A stretch of 64,000 nt of DNA from Halorhabdus salina (GCF_013839425.1 NZ_JACDNP010000001.1:484301-548300), one strand, 5' to 3'. Counted from the stretch's first letter, positions 18,374 through 27,599 are shown. The notes: a model not told the origin generated them from the letters alone. Made by a program: numbers and translations.

Positions 18374-20503
18374 ATGGAATCGGGAAAGAAATCGTTAGAA
18401 GAACTGACGACAGCAGGGGTGTTCCACGTTCCGGAATATCAGCGGTACTACTCGTGGACCGAGCCGGAGTGGGACGACCTGTGGACTGACCTCTACACGC
18501 TACCTCCGGACAAACAGCACTACTTCGGGACGATCATCATCCAGAAGACGGACGAAACGGAAAGCGGCGGGAGTACTGGTGGATACGGCTCGTCCAGAGA
18601 GAAACCGATCAACCTCCTCATCGATGGCCAACAGCGTCTCACCTCGCTTGCGCTGTTGGTGCGCTCGATGACGGAGTGCCTGGAAGATATCGCACCGGAG
18701 ACGGATCACGAGGCCGAGATACTCGGCGACGTCGAAGAGATGCGCGAGACGCTTCTCATTGAGGACAACATCTACCAGCTCCAATTACTTGACGAGGAGG
18801 ACAACAAGTATCTCGAATGGCTGCTTACTGGGCACGACCTTCACGAACCGGAGCGCCCATCCCAGCGGAAGATGATCGAGGCGAAGGAATACTTCGACGA
18901 CCAACTCGATGATCTCACTGCGTCCCCTGATGTTAATCCCGTAGACGTCGCCACCAAACTCAAGCAACTCTGGGAGACCATCCTCGAACTCGAACTGATG
19001 GTGTACGTCGTTGACGCAGCCAACCCCGAGAAGGCGACGCTCATCTTCGACAGCGTCAACGACCGCGGCCGGTCACTCTCAACGTTCGACAAAACGAAGT
19101 CTTTCCTGATGCGGATGGCCTACCTCGCTGCGGCCGACGAAGGTGAGGCCCAAGCGACTATTCGTCGCATCCGGCAGTCCTTCGGGGAGATGTACAATGA
19201 CCACCAGACGATGCTGGAGTCACCGTACGTCACCGACATCAGCGACGATGCAGTCCAGCGATACCACTTCATTTCGTACTTCGATTGGTCGAACTCCGAC
19301 GAGTACAGCGATCCGGCCTTCCTCACCGAACTGAAAGAACATGTCCGCACGCTCCGAAGAGAAGACCCTCAAGCGTGCTTGGAATACATCCGCGACTACA
19401 CTAACAGCTTGGAGCGCGGATTCAACGCATTAGCGAAAGTGCTTGACCGTACTGGCGACGACGACATTTCCACGCTTATCCAGCGGATACATCGCCTGCG
19501 TCATGCGACGAAGTTCTATCCGCTGCTCCTCAAAGCTTGGCCGAACCTCGATGAGGACGGGAGAGAGGAACTTCTGAACGCGATTGAGACGTACATCTTC
19601 CGCGTCTACTCGATCGGGAATCATCGGAGTCACACTGGAGAATCCAGCCTCTACGTCCGCACCCGGAACCTCAGCAAGGACAGCCCTGCCGATGTCTGGG
19701 TAAGCAAAGTCGTCTCCCTGATGACTCGATACGAGGACGACTCGCAGTTCCGACGGTCATTGTCCGCTGCTGACCTCTTCTCGAAAGCAAGCTCACAGGA
19801 TCTCCGGTACCTCTTCTACTTCTACAACGAGCACCGGGCTGACGAGAAGGGTGAGCGTGGGGGGCCGACGCTCTCGGAAGCAATGAGCAACGAATACACA
19901 GTCGAACACATCTGGCCACAGAGCCCTGACGGACTCCCCATCGAGAATGCTGGCGACTATCCGAGTCCCGAAGCTCGGTACGACGCATATATTCACCGTC
20001 TCGGGAACCTCACGTTGGCGAGCAGATCCTGGAACTCGAAGTGGGGGAACGCTACGTTCGAGACAAAGCGCGACGACGGGTATGTAGAGTCGAAGCTCTG
20101 GGTGCAGTGGGACATCCAAGACAACTACGACGAGTGGTCCGTCGAAAATATCGAGGACCGGGAGAAGACAATCACCGAGTTCGTTCTCGAAGAATGGGCG
20201 ACGCCTGAGACACGTCTTGGCGGCGTTGAAGAACCCGCAGACGCCATTAACCGGCTTACGACGGAGGAACAGTTCGTCCTCCGGGCACTCCGCCAGAACA
20301 CCGGCGGCGCGGTTCGCCGCGTCATCCACGGAGACGTGTGCGAACTCCCCGACTCACCATTCAAAGAACCAAATTCGAACGGTACAGAACGAAATGAGGT
20401 GGGTTCGATCCTAAGTCGCCTCCAGAACGTCGGTCTCGCTGAGCAAAACAAACATACCTGGTCCCCCACCGACGAGGCGCTTAACGTGGAGTTGCTGGCC
20501 TAA
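18374..20503 (+). CDS. Second GmrSD-type endonuclease (DUF262 + DUF1524)
   Basis: 709 aa. DUF262: PEYQRYYSW (20-28) and DGQQRLTSL (84-92). DUF1524: TVEHIWPQSP near residue 510 and HRLGNLTLASRSWNSKWGN. It carries an extra C-terminal extension of about 110 residues, winged-helix-like (TEEQFVLRALRQNTGGAVRR). It is divergent in sequence from the copy at 11110 and on the opposite strand, so not a recent duplicate. Start chosen at 18374 because the next upstream frame is closed. Confidence 0.9.
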   Translation: MESGKKSLEELTTAGVFHVPEYQRYYSWTEPEWDDLWTDLYTLPPDKQHYFGTIIIQKTDETESGGSTGGYGSSREKPINLLIDGQQRLTSLALLVRSMTECLEDIAPETDHEAEILGDVEEMRETLLIEDNIYQLQLLDEEDNKYLEWLLTGHDLHEPERPSQRKMIEAKEYFDDQLDDLTASPDVNPVDVATKLKQLWETILELELMVYVVDAANPEKATLIFDSVNDRGRSLSTFDKTKSFLMRMAYLAAADEGEAQATIRRIRQSFGEMYNDHQTMLESPYVTDISDDAVQRYHFISYFDWSNSDEYSDPAFLTELKEHVRTLRREDPQACLEYIRDYTNSLERGFNALAKVLDRTGDDDISTLIQRIHRLRHATKFYPLLLKAWPNLDEDGREELLNAIETYIFRVYSIGNHRSHTGESSLYVRTRNLSKDSPADVWVSKVVSLMTRYEDDSQFRRSLSAADLFSKASSQDLRYLFYFYNEHRADEKGERGGPTLSEAMSNEYTVEHIWPQSPDGLPIENAGDYPSPEARYDAYIHRLGNLTLASRSWNSKWGNATFETKRDDGYVESKLWVQWDIQDNYDEWSVENIEDREKTITEFVLEEWATPETRLGGVEEPADAINRLTTEEQFVLRALRQNTGGAVRRVIHGDVCELPDSPFKEPNSNGTERNEVGSILSRLQNVGLAEQNKHTWSPTDEALNVELLA

Positions 20504-20893
20504 TATCCGGTTTTTGTAATCTCGCTAAACCTTGTCTCCGAGTTTTCGTTGGTGCCTATTTGCTGAGTGGTGATCACGTGTGTCGAAGATTTATTCCGCC
20601 CCAACCGAGGACAGAGTATGGAGGAACCGCGCGAGGAGCTAAAAGCCAACGCTGAGGAACGTGCTGAAGTACCTGACTTTGGGATGTAGGCTCCTCCGGA
20701 AGAGTTACTGCGCGATGACTGAACACAGGACGATTCCTTAGAGTTATATGTCCATCTGGCTCTGTTGAAATCCCCACTAGCTACCAGATTCTGAGAGAAT
20801 CGGTAAGTACGCACAACTACCTAGCAACTGTTTCCGCAGGAAGATATCGTCTCACTAGAATCTCATCAAAGCTACTTGGGAGGAAATCACCTG
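20504..20893. other. Gap with degenerate sequence and a second IS6-like end
   Basis: About 390 bases. A short plus-strand frame beginning ATGGAGGAACC near 20618 runs 23 codons and looks like debris. GGCTCTGTTGAAA (20758-20770) repeats the 13-bp site at 4277. I see no intact gene. Confidence 0.4.
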
Positions 20894-21190
20894 TTACGCG
20901 ATTTTGAGGATGACGAGTGGCGTACCGTATTCTGTCGGGGTGCCCCAACCGCGCCCGAGGTGTTCGGGGTATCTCTCGCGCATCAAACTGCATACTGCCG
21001 AGTACGTGACATCGTAGTAATCAGCGATAGCGTTGATTTCCTCGTTTGCACCAGTAATCACGACGATGTCATCAGTTTCGTACGCGACATCGTACTTCTC
21101 ACTGATCTCCTGAAGGTGTTCTGTATAGAATGAGTCAATGTCGTCTCGGGTTTGCTGGTCGATGCGGTCGAATGTACTTTCTGTTACCAT
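20894..21190 (-). CDS. Small acidic protein with a possible C-terminal HTH, unknown
   Basis: 98 aa from MVTESTFDRI at 21190. Residues about 50-80 (NEEINAIADYYDVTYSAVCSLMRERY) read like a helix-turn-helix. Divergent from the 21288 gene. No family assignment. Confidence 0.6.
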   Translation of the reverse strand: MVTESTFDRIDQQTRDDIDSFYTEHLQEISEKYDVAYETDDIVVITGANEEINAIADYYDVTYSAVCSLMRERYPEHLGRGWGTPTEYGTPLVILKIA

Positions 21191-21287
21191 TACATACAGT
21201 TCTAGCCTGCTGTTACGGATAAAGCTCAGCCTCCCACGCATGCGGTACCGTATCCATTTTTGTCCCTTCGGAGACGTTGTCTGCGTA

Positions 21288-21671
21288 ATGGCAGGCCCCG
21301 GACAGATACCTGGACAGTACAACCTCGTTATCGATGGTGCCTACGAGACCTTCGAGCACCAGATTCCCGTGAAAGATTTCCTCCAGCGGCTCATGGAAGA
21401 CGACGTTCCTGAGACGGTGAGTGTAGTCGGACTCGCAGATGCTCTGGCCGACGATGACTTGGCGAACGAACTTGCTCGTGAGATGGACCGACGTGCGAAC
21501 GACTTGGAGTACCAGAGTCCCACGGTACAGTTTGTGGTTGAGGGGTCGTTCCACCGAAGCGGGAAGACCTACGACCTCCGGTACGACGACGAGCTCTACT
21601 CACTCCAGCAGGTCTTCGGTCCGCAACTCGAACGCAAAGAGGACGGGAAATGGCTCGTCGCACCGTTCTAA
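21288..21671 (+). CDS. Hypothetical acidic protein
   Basis: 127 aa from MAGPGQIPGQYNLVID; upstream in-frame sequence is non-halophilic. Beta-strand-rich C-terminus (TVQFVVEGSFHRSGKTYDLRYDDELYSL). It converges on mcrC, whose stop lies 5 bases away. Unrecognised. Confidence 0.6.
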   Translation: MAGPGQIPGQYNLVIDGAYETFEHQIPVKDFLQRLMEDDVPETVSVVGLADALADDDLANELAREMDRRANDLEYQSPTVQFVVEGSFHRSGKTYDLRYDDELYSLQQVFGPQLERKEDGKWLVAPF

Positions 21672-21675
21672 GGCA

Positions 21676-23433
21676 CTACAGTAGTTTCAGCGGCCCTTCT
21701 TTTTCCACTTCACCGCCACCGCCTAGGAAGTAGAGGTCGATCCACTCTTGTCCCTGCTCACGGCAGAACACCGGCAGGCACGTCGTCGTGTGTTCGTAAC
21801 GCTGCTCACAGCGCGTCTCGATCTGTTCCCGTGTCCAGTCGCCGTCCTGTTCCAGATCGTACCGATTACGAACCTCCCACGAGTGCTCGTCGGCGGCAGC
21901 CTTGAGAACACGCAAGGAGAAATCCCGAGCATCCTTGAACGTGAACGGGCCGCTCATCGACTTCGCGTCGCTCAGGTCCGTCTCTTCGACGCCATCGAGA
22001 CACAGTCGGTTTTCCGCGACAGCCCGGAAGGCTTCGAGTTCAGCAGACTTGCGAACGAGTACGTCGTGCAGATAGTCGTGGACGACGTCGCCGTACCCAC
22101 TCAACGTAAACTCCTGCTCGGGCGAAACGATCTGCAGCTCGGCATCTGTCTGTGTGACTCGCCGACGCTTCGGTTCGAGAAGCGGACACAGGAACGCGAG
22201 TCGATCGGAGTGAAGGAGATACGCGTAACTGAAGAGCCGTGATCTGGACGGAGATTCCTTCACGGGATCGTGACCCTCTGCGTAGTATTTCGAATCCAGT
22301 ACAGCCAGTGTCTCGTCACCTTCCTGTAGCGCGTGGTCCGGTTCGTGGTATATTTGCCCTTCACCCTCGAACGGGTTCACCGATGGTGACCGGACGGGTG
22401 TCACGTCGTCGAGGTCGCCGAGGTGGTCGTAGGACTTGATGTACGAGAGTTCGCGCTCGATGACGACCTGGGAGTATTGCTCGAACAGCGACTCCATATT
22501 CAGGACGTAGTCCACGACCAGCTCTCGTGGGCCGTCACGGAGTTGCTGGCCGAGCGACGATGACATCACCGCCTTGGCGACATCGAACGCCTTCTGGTAG
22601 TACCGTCGCTGCTTCGGAAGGTCGCTGAGCGAGAGGCGTCGATACTCGTCCATCCGATCCAACCCGCTGCTGACACCCATACTCTCCAGACGCTCCACTT
22701 CGCGGTGTACTTCGGAGAAGATTCGATCGTATGCAGGGTGGTCGTTCTCGTGGGAGTTCTGTCGGAAGAGTCGAAGGAGTGTCTTTCCAGCGAAGTGGAG
22801 CAGCGAGTTCGCGGCGTTGTCGTACTCGGTCTCGTTTCGGATCCAGTGTGGCTCCAACATCCCACGCCCGTGGTTCAACAGCGTTTGTTCGACGTCGATC
22901 TCCCCACGCCCATCGAGACTGTCGAGCCGACGGATCACCAGGTCGCGGATGTACCCCTGCCGGTGAATCGTTTCTAACCCGTCGAGGTAGTTGATCGCCA
23001 GCACCACGAAGACGTCGTCGAGATGGATGTCGTCGGAGAGGAAGTCCTGAAGCGGAATCCCGTGATACTCGATGGAACGGTTCTGGTCGTAGACGGCCAG
23101 CAGCATGTCGAAGATGTGCTCCCAGTCGATTTTTGGATCGACCTGTACCTTCGACGACGGCGTGAGACTCACGACGCCGATGATGTCTGTCGCTTCAACG
23201 TGGAGTACTTCGTTTTGGTCGCCGTCTACGGTGACCGTTACGACCTCGTACTCTTGCTCGCCATCGAGTGCTGCTTGGCTCTTCGTGAAGACGCCGGGAC
23301 TTTCCTGTGTGAAGGACGCGCGACGAAGTTGGTCCCCGATGGACGACGGACAGCCTTCTATGCGGATCTCCCCGCGTTCGGGGACGTTGAAGGTGTCCTG
23401 CCCGTACTCGTAGACTTCGTCAACGGTGCTCAT
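21676..23433 (-). CDS. mcrC: McrC-like restriction subunit (PD-(D/E)xK nuclease)
   Basis: 585 aa. N-terminal McrC-type beta-rich domain; the C-terminal nuclease core shows EPDHALQEGDETLAVLDSKY, i.e. an Asp followed by DxK spacing of a PD-(D/E)xK active site. Its start codon overlaps the mcrB stop (TAATG), so the two are translationally coupled. McrBC cleaves DNA with modified cytosines after GTP-driven translocation by McrB. Longer than E. coli McrC (about 350 aa), as is common for archaeal variants with an extra C-terminal domain. Confidence 0.85.
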   Translation of the reverse strand: MSTVDEVYEYGQDTFNVPERGEIRIEGCPSSIGDQLRRASFTQESPGVFTKSQAALDGEQEYEVVTVTVDGDQNEVLHVEATDIIGVVSLTPSSKVQVDPKIDWEHIFDMLLAVYDQNRSIEYHGIPLQDFLSDDIHLDDVFVVLAINYLDGLETIHRQGYIRDLVIRRLDSLDGRGEIDVEQTLLNHGRGMLEPHWIRNETEYDNAANSLLHFAGKTLLRLFRQNSHENDHPAYDRIFSEVHREVERLESMGVSSGLDRMDEYRRLSLSDLPKQRRYYQKAFDVAKAVMSSSLGQQLRDGPRELVVDYVLNMESLFEQYSQVVIERELSYIKSYDHLGDLDDVTPVRSPSVNPFEGEGQIYHEPDHALQEGDETLAVLDSKYYAEGHDPVKESPSRSRLFSYAYLLHSDRLAFLCPLLEPKRRRVTQTDAELQIVSPEQEFTLSGYGDVVHDYLHDVLVRKSAELEAFRAVAENRLCLDGVEETDLSDAKSMSGPFTFKDARDFSLRVLKAAADEHSWEVRNRYDLEQDGDWTREQIETRCEQRYEHTTTCLPVFCREQGQEWIDLYFLGGGGEVEKEGPLKLL

Positions 23434-24662
23434 TACTCGTAGGAGCCCATCTGACGTCGTTCCTGTTCGAGTTCCCGTTCGGCGAGCTCGGCAGCAGGGG
23501 CGAGATCGAACTCTTCGAACTCGCCATTCATCGCGCGGTAGTGTTCCGCGATCCGCTCGATCTGTGGGAACGCGGCGGCGTTCAGGAGTCGTGGAACAAT
23601 GTACGTCCGGAATGCCTGTCCGACCGCATCTGTTTGGTCGTACTCGTACTCTCCGCCTTCCCGACAGCCGACGCCGAGGAAGACAGCGACGTCACGGTAG
23701 TGCATCGGACCGAACCGCATGATCGACCCCTGCGACGTCGATTCGTGGCCGTGATTGATCCCCTGGTAGTCCCGCTCGAACAGCCGTAGAATCTCGCTTT
23801 CTCCGAGGTCCGTGTGATCGGTGACGTGCGTGGTAATCCAGTCTTTGAACAGCTGACGGCGTTTATCCTCCTCGTACTCGTCCAACTCGATCATGGCGAA
23901 CCGGCGGGTGATGGCGTTATCGAGTTCGTTCACCGTCCGGTCAGACATGTTCATCGTACAGATGATGTTCACCCGCTCGTCCAGCTCAATAGTCTCCCCT
24001 TCGTCGGTCTCAAAGATTGTTTGGTGGGGATTTTCGATGGCCGTATACAGCGGACCAAAGATTTTCGAGATGTCAGCTCGCGTAATCTCATCAAGGATGA
24101 CGCCGTATTCGACGTCGAACCGGCGAGCACGCTGAACGGCTTCGGACACGCAGCCGAGTTTCGTCCGGTAGCTTAGTGAGTCGCCGGTGTAGTCCGGACT
24201 GATGCCACCGATGATGTCCGACGGTGTCCACGAGGGAGTGGCAGTGTTGAGGGTGTATCCGATTCCGGTTTCACGAGCGAGCTGCTTCGCAAATGTCGTC
24301 TTCCCCGTCCCGGTCGGGCCATACAGGACGACTGGTTTGCCCGCTTCGAGTGCGACCTTCGCGTTCCGTTCAACGTCGTTTGGAACGAGTATCTCTGCAG
24401 GTGTTTCGTCACCCCGGAGACTCACGACGCGCTTGAGGCGGTCTGAGGCCAGCGGGGACTCAAGCACAGCACGTCGGACCTGTCCCAACCCACGCTCCCC
24501 ATCGTGGATTACGTCGAGTTTCTCGTCCTCGATCAGAAACTCCAGTACGTCTTCGTTCTCTGCATTCTGGATTGCTTCGACGACGTCGTCGGTTACCCGA
24601 CGAAGAATTCCGACTTCGTCTTGCGCATCCTCAAGCGTATAGTCGTCCGACGAATCGCTCAT
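23433..24662 (-). CDS. mcrB: McrB-like AAA+ GTPase/ATPase
   Basis: 409 aa from MSDSSDDYTL at 24662. Walker A GPTGTGKT (115-122), Walker B GVILDEITRAD, sensor/arginine region TMNMSDRTVNELDNAITRRF. The McrB GTPase family has TMN in this position, as seen here. The N-terminal part is short and lacks an identifiable modified-base reader such as DUF3578 or YTH/EVE; recognition may lie in McrC or in another protein. It is first in the two-gene operon with mcrC. Confidence 0.85.
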   Translation of the reverse strand: MSDSSDDYTLEDAQDEVGILRRVTDDVVEAIQNAENEDVLEFLIEDEKLDVIHDGERGLGQVRRAVLESPLASDRLKRVVSLRGDETPAEILVPNDVERNAKVALEAGKPVVLYGPTGTGKTTFAKQLARETGIGYTLNTATPSWTPSDIIGGISPDYTGDSLSYRTKLGCVSEAVQRARRFDVEYGVILDEITRADISKIFGPLYTAIENPHQTIFETDEGETIELDERVNIICTMNMSDRTVNELDNAITRRFAMIELDEYEEDKRRQLFKDWITTHVTDHTDLGESEILRLFERDYQGINHGHESTSQGSIMRFGPMHYRDVAVFLGVGCREGGEYEYDQTDAVGQAFRTYIVPRLLNAAAFPQIERIAEHYRAMNGEFEEFDLAPAAELAERELEQERRQMGSYE

Positions 24663-24747
24663 TACCAGATACAGGTAGTCCTGAGTATATAAAATCCCGT
24701 TCAAGAGCCAAGCAGATTCCTATTGGCCCGCAGGTACCAATATTCAT

Positions 24748-24912
24748 CTAACCGTTCTTACTGACGCTGAGATATTGCTCTCTCCTGTCCATTATACCGG
24801 ATATCGTTGATGGGGCGATGTCCAGTTTGTCCTCCACCTCACGGTAGGTCGATCCAGTCACAACCATACGGATTGCTTCGAGAGTAGTGACGAGTGACTG
24901 GCCGCACGCCAT
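24748..24912 (-). CDS. 54-aa helix-turn-helix protein or transposase/resolvase fragment
   Basis: Translation MACGQSLVTTLEAIRMVV... then TYREVEDKLDIAPSTISGIM, a clear HTH with recognition helix APSTISGIM. Ends with a TAG at 24748. Too short for a full recombinase; could be a solitary regulator or the residue of a transposase. It marks the junction between the mcrBC operon and the repeat-rich mobile element. Confidence 0.5.
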   Translation of the reverse strand: MACGQSLVTTLEAIRMVVTGSTYREVEDKLDIAPSTISGIMDRREQYLSVSKNG

Positions 24913-24932
24913 TACGGCCGGGAGTGGGTCAC

Positions 24933-25083
24933 GGCCCCACCACGGACCGGGACCCGTTCACTCTCTCTTTCCGGGAACGCCGCCCCTACGGGCGGCAGTT
25001 TGTCGACGCGCACCTACTGCCTTCAAAGGTGGCATATTCAGTTGCTTGGTGGGTCGATAGGCGCAGCGCACACTACATACCAC
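24933..25083. repeat. Non-coding element A, homologous to element B at 30583
   Basis: Shares the ordered blocks ACCACG.ACCGGGA, TCACTCTCTCTT.CCGGGAAC, GGGCGGCA and GCGCACACTA.A.ACCA with element B, in the same orientation 5.65 kb away. Contains a perfect 7-bp hairpin GCCGCCC-CTAC-GGGCGGC. No ORF of halophilic type. Possibly a structured RNA, a mobile non-autonomous repeat, or a maintenance site. Confidence 0.55.
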
Positions 25084-25251
25084 GACGGCCAGTCTTGGAT
25101 TTGGGAGACTGGCGTGTCTCAGCACACCAGGCTGGAATGCTTTCTCCGTCGTACTCAGTAGGGTAGCTGCGGTACAGTGTCTGTTACGGACAGACTCGAT
25201 TGTTCTGTTGTGTTCGTAAATACCGAGACAGGTAGGTTCGACCGGGCGGAT

Positions 25252-25321
25252 CGACGTACGTACTCGGGTACGTACGCGATCACGTACATCATCACGTACG
25301 CGCGTCCTTACGTACGTGCGT
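25252..25321. repeat. ACGTACG-rich cluster
   Basis: Within 70 bases the palindromic core CGTACG or CGTAC recurs about seven times with 9-15 base spacing. A weaker version (GTGTACGTACTTACGT, about 30481-30496) lies next to element B, so this cluster travels with the elements. It could be an array of binding sites. Confidence 0.5.
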
Positions 25322-25383
25322 GTGTCAGTCACGGATGTCGGACTGACGGGCGGACGGGCACGTCATCGACCATATTAGAGAGA

Positions 25384-25741
25384 AATGGGCCAGAGTAAGC
25401 TTGTTGACGGAACGGCCTCGTGTTATGTTACTACGGTCACGGGCCCTTCGTCTCCACGTAGAAGTGGATCCAGGCCTGAGTCGTCGGTATCGGGATCTGA
25501 GTCGCTAGCCTGTCAGAACACCCCGATCGCCCTACACGTTGACCGTGCGAATTCCAGGATTCTGTCCGTGGCGCTACGAGTATTCGGATCTGCCCGGATA
25601 CCGGCGATAAACGCTGTTGGTATACTTGTGGGTAGGTTGATGACACGGATAAGAGAGGTAACACGGCTTGCGGGGAGACGATCCGGTCAGTCTTCGTCAG
25701 CGTTATCTTCTTCGTCGCTCGCGTCGTCGTCAGTCGTCGTC
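25384..25741. other. Gap downstream of the serine recombinase
   Basis: No convincing gene; frames open here are basic and Ser/Thr/Arg-rich, unlike the host proteome. It holds the 23-bp promoter-like motif at 25642. Confidence 0.4.
25642..25664 (-). promoter_or_regulatory. 23-bp element-specific promoter-like motif, copy 1
   Basis: ACACGGATAAGAGAGGTAAC plus flanking bases is identical to 30321-30343; looser copies lie at 28883-28907 and 29976-30002. On the minus strand it reads GTGTTACCTCTCTTATCC, with a TATA-like CTTATCC. No CDS follows copy 1, so it may drive a non-coding transcript toward element A. Confidence 0.45.
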
Positions 25742-26461
25742 CTAGTTGAGGGGTTCTAACAGTTTCTCCCCGGCTTCGACCTTCGCCCGTTCGATCGTCC
25801 ACAAGTCGTTGTCGAACTCAATCTCGTAGTTCTTCTCCGCGCGCTTCAGGATCGACTGGATCGAGGACTGCGGGATTCCGAAGTACTCTGCTGTCGTCGT
25901 CTTCGGACGGCCTTTCTTGAGCTCGCGGATGAAGTTCTGCACCTTCGCGTACTCAGCTGGATCTTGGTACAGGAACCCGTCTTCATCCACGTCGTATCCT
26001 GCAGGCGGTCGTCCAACGCGCTTTCCGTCCCTACGCGCTTTGTCGATGCCCTGTTGGACACGGTCGGCGATCATGCGTCGCTCCGCGTCCGCGAATACAA
26101 TCATGAGGTTGAGTAGGAGGTCTCCCATCCAGTCGTCGTTATCGACTGTGCTGATGGGCTGCTCTGTGCAGTGCAGGTCGATGTCCTTCTCGCGGAGTTC
26201 CTCAACGAAACTGGCGAGTTCGCTGAACGATCGTCCTAACCGGTCGATTTCTGTGGTGACGACGACGTCGTACTGGTCGATGGTCTCGCGGAGTTGGTTG
26301 TACTGTTCACGTGAGAGTGACGCACCACTCTCGATGTCTACGTGCCACGCGACGTCGTCAGTGTCGTAGTGGCGAAGAATCGATTCGCGTTGTCGATCGT
26401 CGTCTTGGTCGTCCGTGCTGACACGGACATATCCAGCGACGTTTCGGGTTGTTTGCTGCAT
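25742..26461 (-). CDS. Small serine recombinase/resolvase
   Basis: 239 aa from MQQTTRNVAG at 26461. Catalytic Ser15 lies in GYVRVSTDDQ; the resolvase signature EIDRLGRSFSEL and the arginine-rich MIADRVQQGIDKARRDGKRVGRPP follow, then a DNA-binding region with HTH TTAEYFGIPQSSIQSIL. The C-terminus extends about 30 residues beyond a minimal resolvase. Likely resolves multimers or inverts or excises DNA for the mobile element. The upstream region has an operator-like repeat (26496-26536). Confidence 0.9.
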   Translation of the reverse strand: MQQTTRNVAGYVRVSTDDQDDDRQRESILRHYDTDDVAWHVDIESGASLSREQYNQLRETIDQYDVVVTTEIDRLGRSFSELASFVEELREKDIDLHCTEQPISTVDNDDWMGDLLLNLMIVFADAERRMIADRVQQGIDKARRDGKRVGRPPAGYDVDEDGFLYQDPAEYAKVQNFIRELKKGRPKTTTAEYFGIPQSSIQSILKRAEKNYEIEFDNDLWTIERAKVEAGEKLLEPLN

Positions 26462-26495
26462 ACCTACCTTAGCCGGCACACCCTTGTAAAAGAGG

Positions 26496-26536
26496 TTAGT
26501 TCCCTTGACGGTACGGGAAACATTAGTTTCCCTTGA
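26496..26536. promoter_or_regulatory. Operator-like repeats upstream of the serine recombinase
   Basis: TTAGTTCCCTTGA (26496-26508) and TTAGTTTCCCTTGA (26523-26536) are direct repeats; GGGAAAC-ATTA-GTTTCCC (26515-26532) is a perfect inverted repeat. A related TTAGTTTTCCTTAG lies at 28783, at the same distance before the 28732 start. Probably a repressor site. Confidence 0.5.
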
Positions 26537-26572
26537 TTGGTGAGGGGTAGTGGTTCGGCACAGTGATCCCGA

Positions 26573-26824
26573 TTACTCCGCGAATTGCAACGCGAACAGA
26601 GCTACCTTTCCGAGTAGAATGAAGAGCGCGATGATGCCGGCAAACCGCAGTAGCACCATCGTGTTATCTGCCAGACTGAGACCGATTATCTCGACGAATT
26701 CGATGCCGTGGGTCACCGAGAGCACCGCTCCGACGAAAACCAGCATCACAGTCAGCATCAACAGGAACATGAAAATCCGCAGCGTCGTTGGTCCCTCGAA
26801 GGCCTCCAATGCGTCCAAATCCAT
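26573..26824 (-). CDS. Small membrane protein with two helices
   Basis: 83 aa from MDLDALEAFEG at 26824. Two strong hydrophobic stretches (IFMFLLMLTVMLVFVGAVL and TMVLLRFAGIIALFILLGKV). Unrecognised. Together with the genes at 26961 and 28484 it forms a set of membrane proteins within the mobile element. Confidence 0.65.
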   Translation of the reverse strand: MDLDALEAFEGPTTLRIFMFLLMLTVMLVFVGAVLSVTHGIEFVEIIGLSLADNTMVLLRFAGIIALFILLGKVALFALQFAE

Positions 26825-26960
26825 GCGTCTACCGCCCGCATACACACTAACGTATCATAATAACATAGGGTGACAACATTAATGATGGAACGAACCGAGT
26901 GCGGTGATTCCGAGGCCGATGAGTACTGTCGCCTCGGACAATACCACTTCGGATCATTCC

Positions 26961-27578
26961 TCAGTCAATGTCGATGTCTTCCTCAAAGTAGATCTGCGAG
27001 ACATCAGCCTCGTTCAGCAACACGTACTCCCCGATGAACAGCCCGTCGTCATCTCCAATCTCCTCATACTCTTCATCGAGCCGTCTCGGATACTTCAGTA
27101 GGATATCCTTCCCGTGGCCGACACTGTCCCACGACTGCACAAACCCGTGAATCTCGTCACCTCCCACCGTCACCACGCGCGCTTCAATCGGCTGATCGGC
27201 TCCATTGAATGCCAACGTCCACACACGCTCTCGCATGTCCCGATGATTTCGCCGCAATCCTCGATCCACCGCTAAGCCGACGACAACACCCTGGAAACCC
27301 GAAACCCCGAGCACTCCGAGGTAAAACCACGCTAACTGGAACACACTCAATTCGACCTGTATAAGCGCCGAGAACGGAGTATCGAACAGTAACGTCGCTA
27401 CAATCCACGTAATCGATATCGCCGCACCACTCGCAATCAACGCATACGCAGTCTTGTTGAACGAATCTGTCTGAACCGTGATTTTCCCGAAGTGCCGCGC
27501 GAGACGGTACGTGAGGAATCCAGGGACAAGGAACAGGAACGCGAATAGCAGATCGAGTACAGGGAGACTGAATACCAT
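26961..27578 (-). CDS. Membrane protein, DUF6338-like
   Basis: 205 aa. N-terminal membrane helix with PGFLTYRL, a second and third helix around residues 45-65 and 80-105, then a cytoplasmic beta-rich domain (ARVVTVGGDEIHGFVQSWDS...KDILLKYPRRL). The PGF-x-x-Y start and the topology match DUF6338 proteins, frequent in accessory regions. It directly precedes, on the transcript, nothing; the four small ADTPDxDPR genes lie just upstream (22 bases) and are probably in the same operon. Confidence 0.65.
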   Translation of the reverse strand: MVFSLPVLDLLFAFLFLVPGFLTYRLARHFGKITVQTDSFNKTAYALIASGAAISITWIVATLLFDTPFSALIQVELSVFQLAWFYLGVLGVSGFQGVVVGLAVDRGLRRNHRDMRERVWTLAFNGADQPIEARVVTVGGDEIHGFVQSWDSVGHGKDILLKYPRRLDEEYEEIGDDDGLFIGEYVLLNEADVSQIYFEEDIDID

Positions 27579-27599
27579 GCCTGAACGTCCTCAGCGGAA

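Noticed and set aside
25437..25802. 121-aa minus-strand frame overlapping the serine recombinase end
   Set aside because: Basic, Ser/Thr/Arg-rich composition unlike haloarchaeal proteins and a 60-base overlap with a certain gene.
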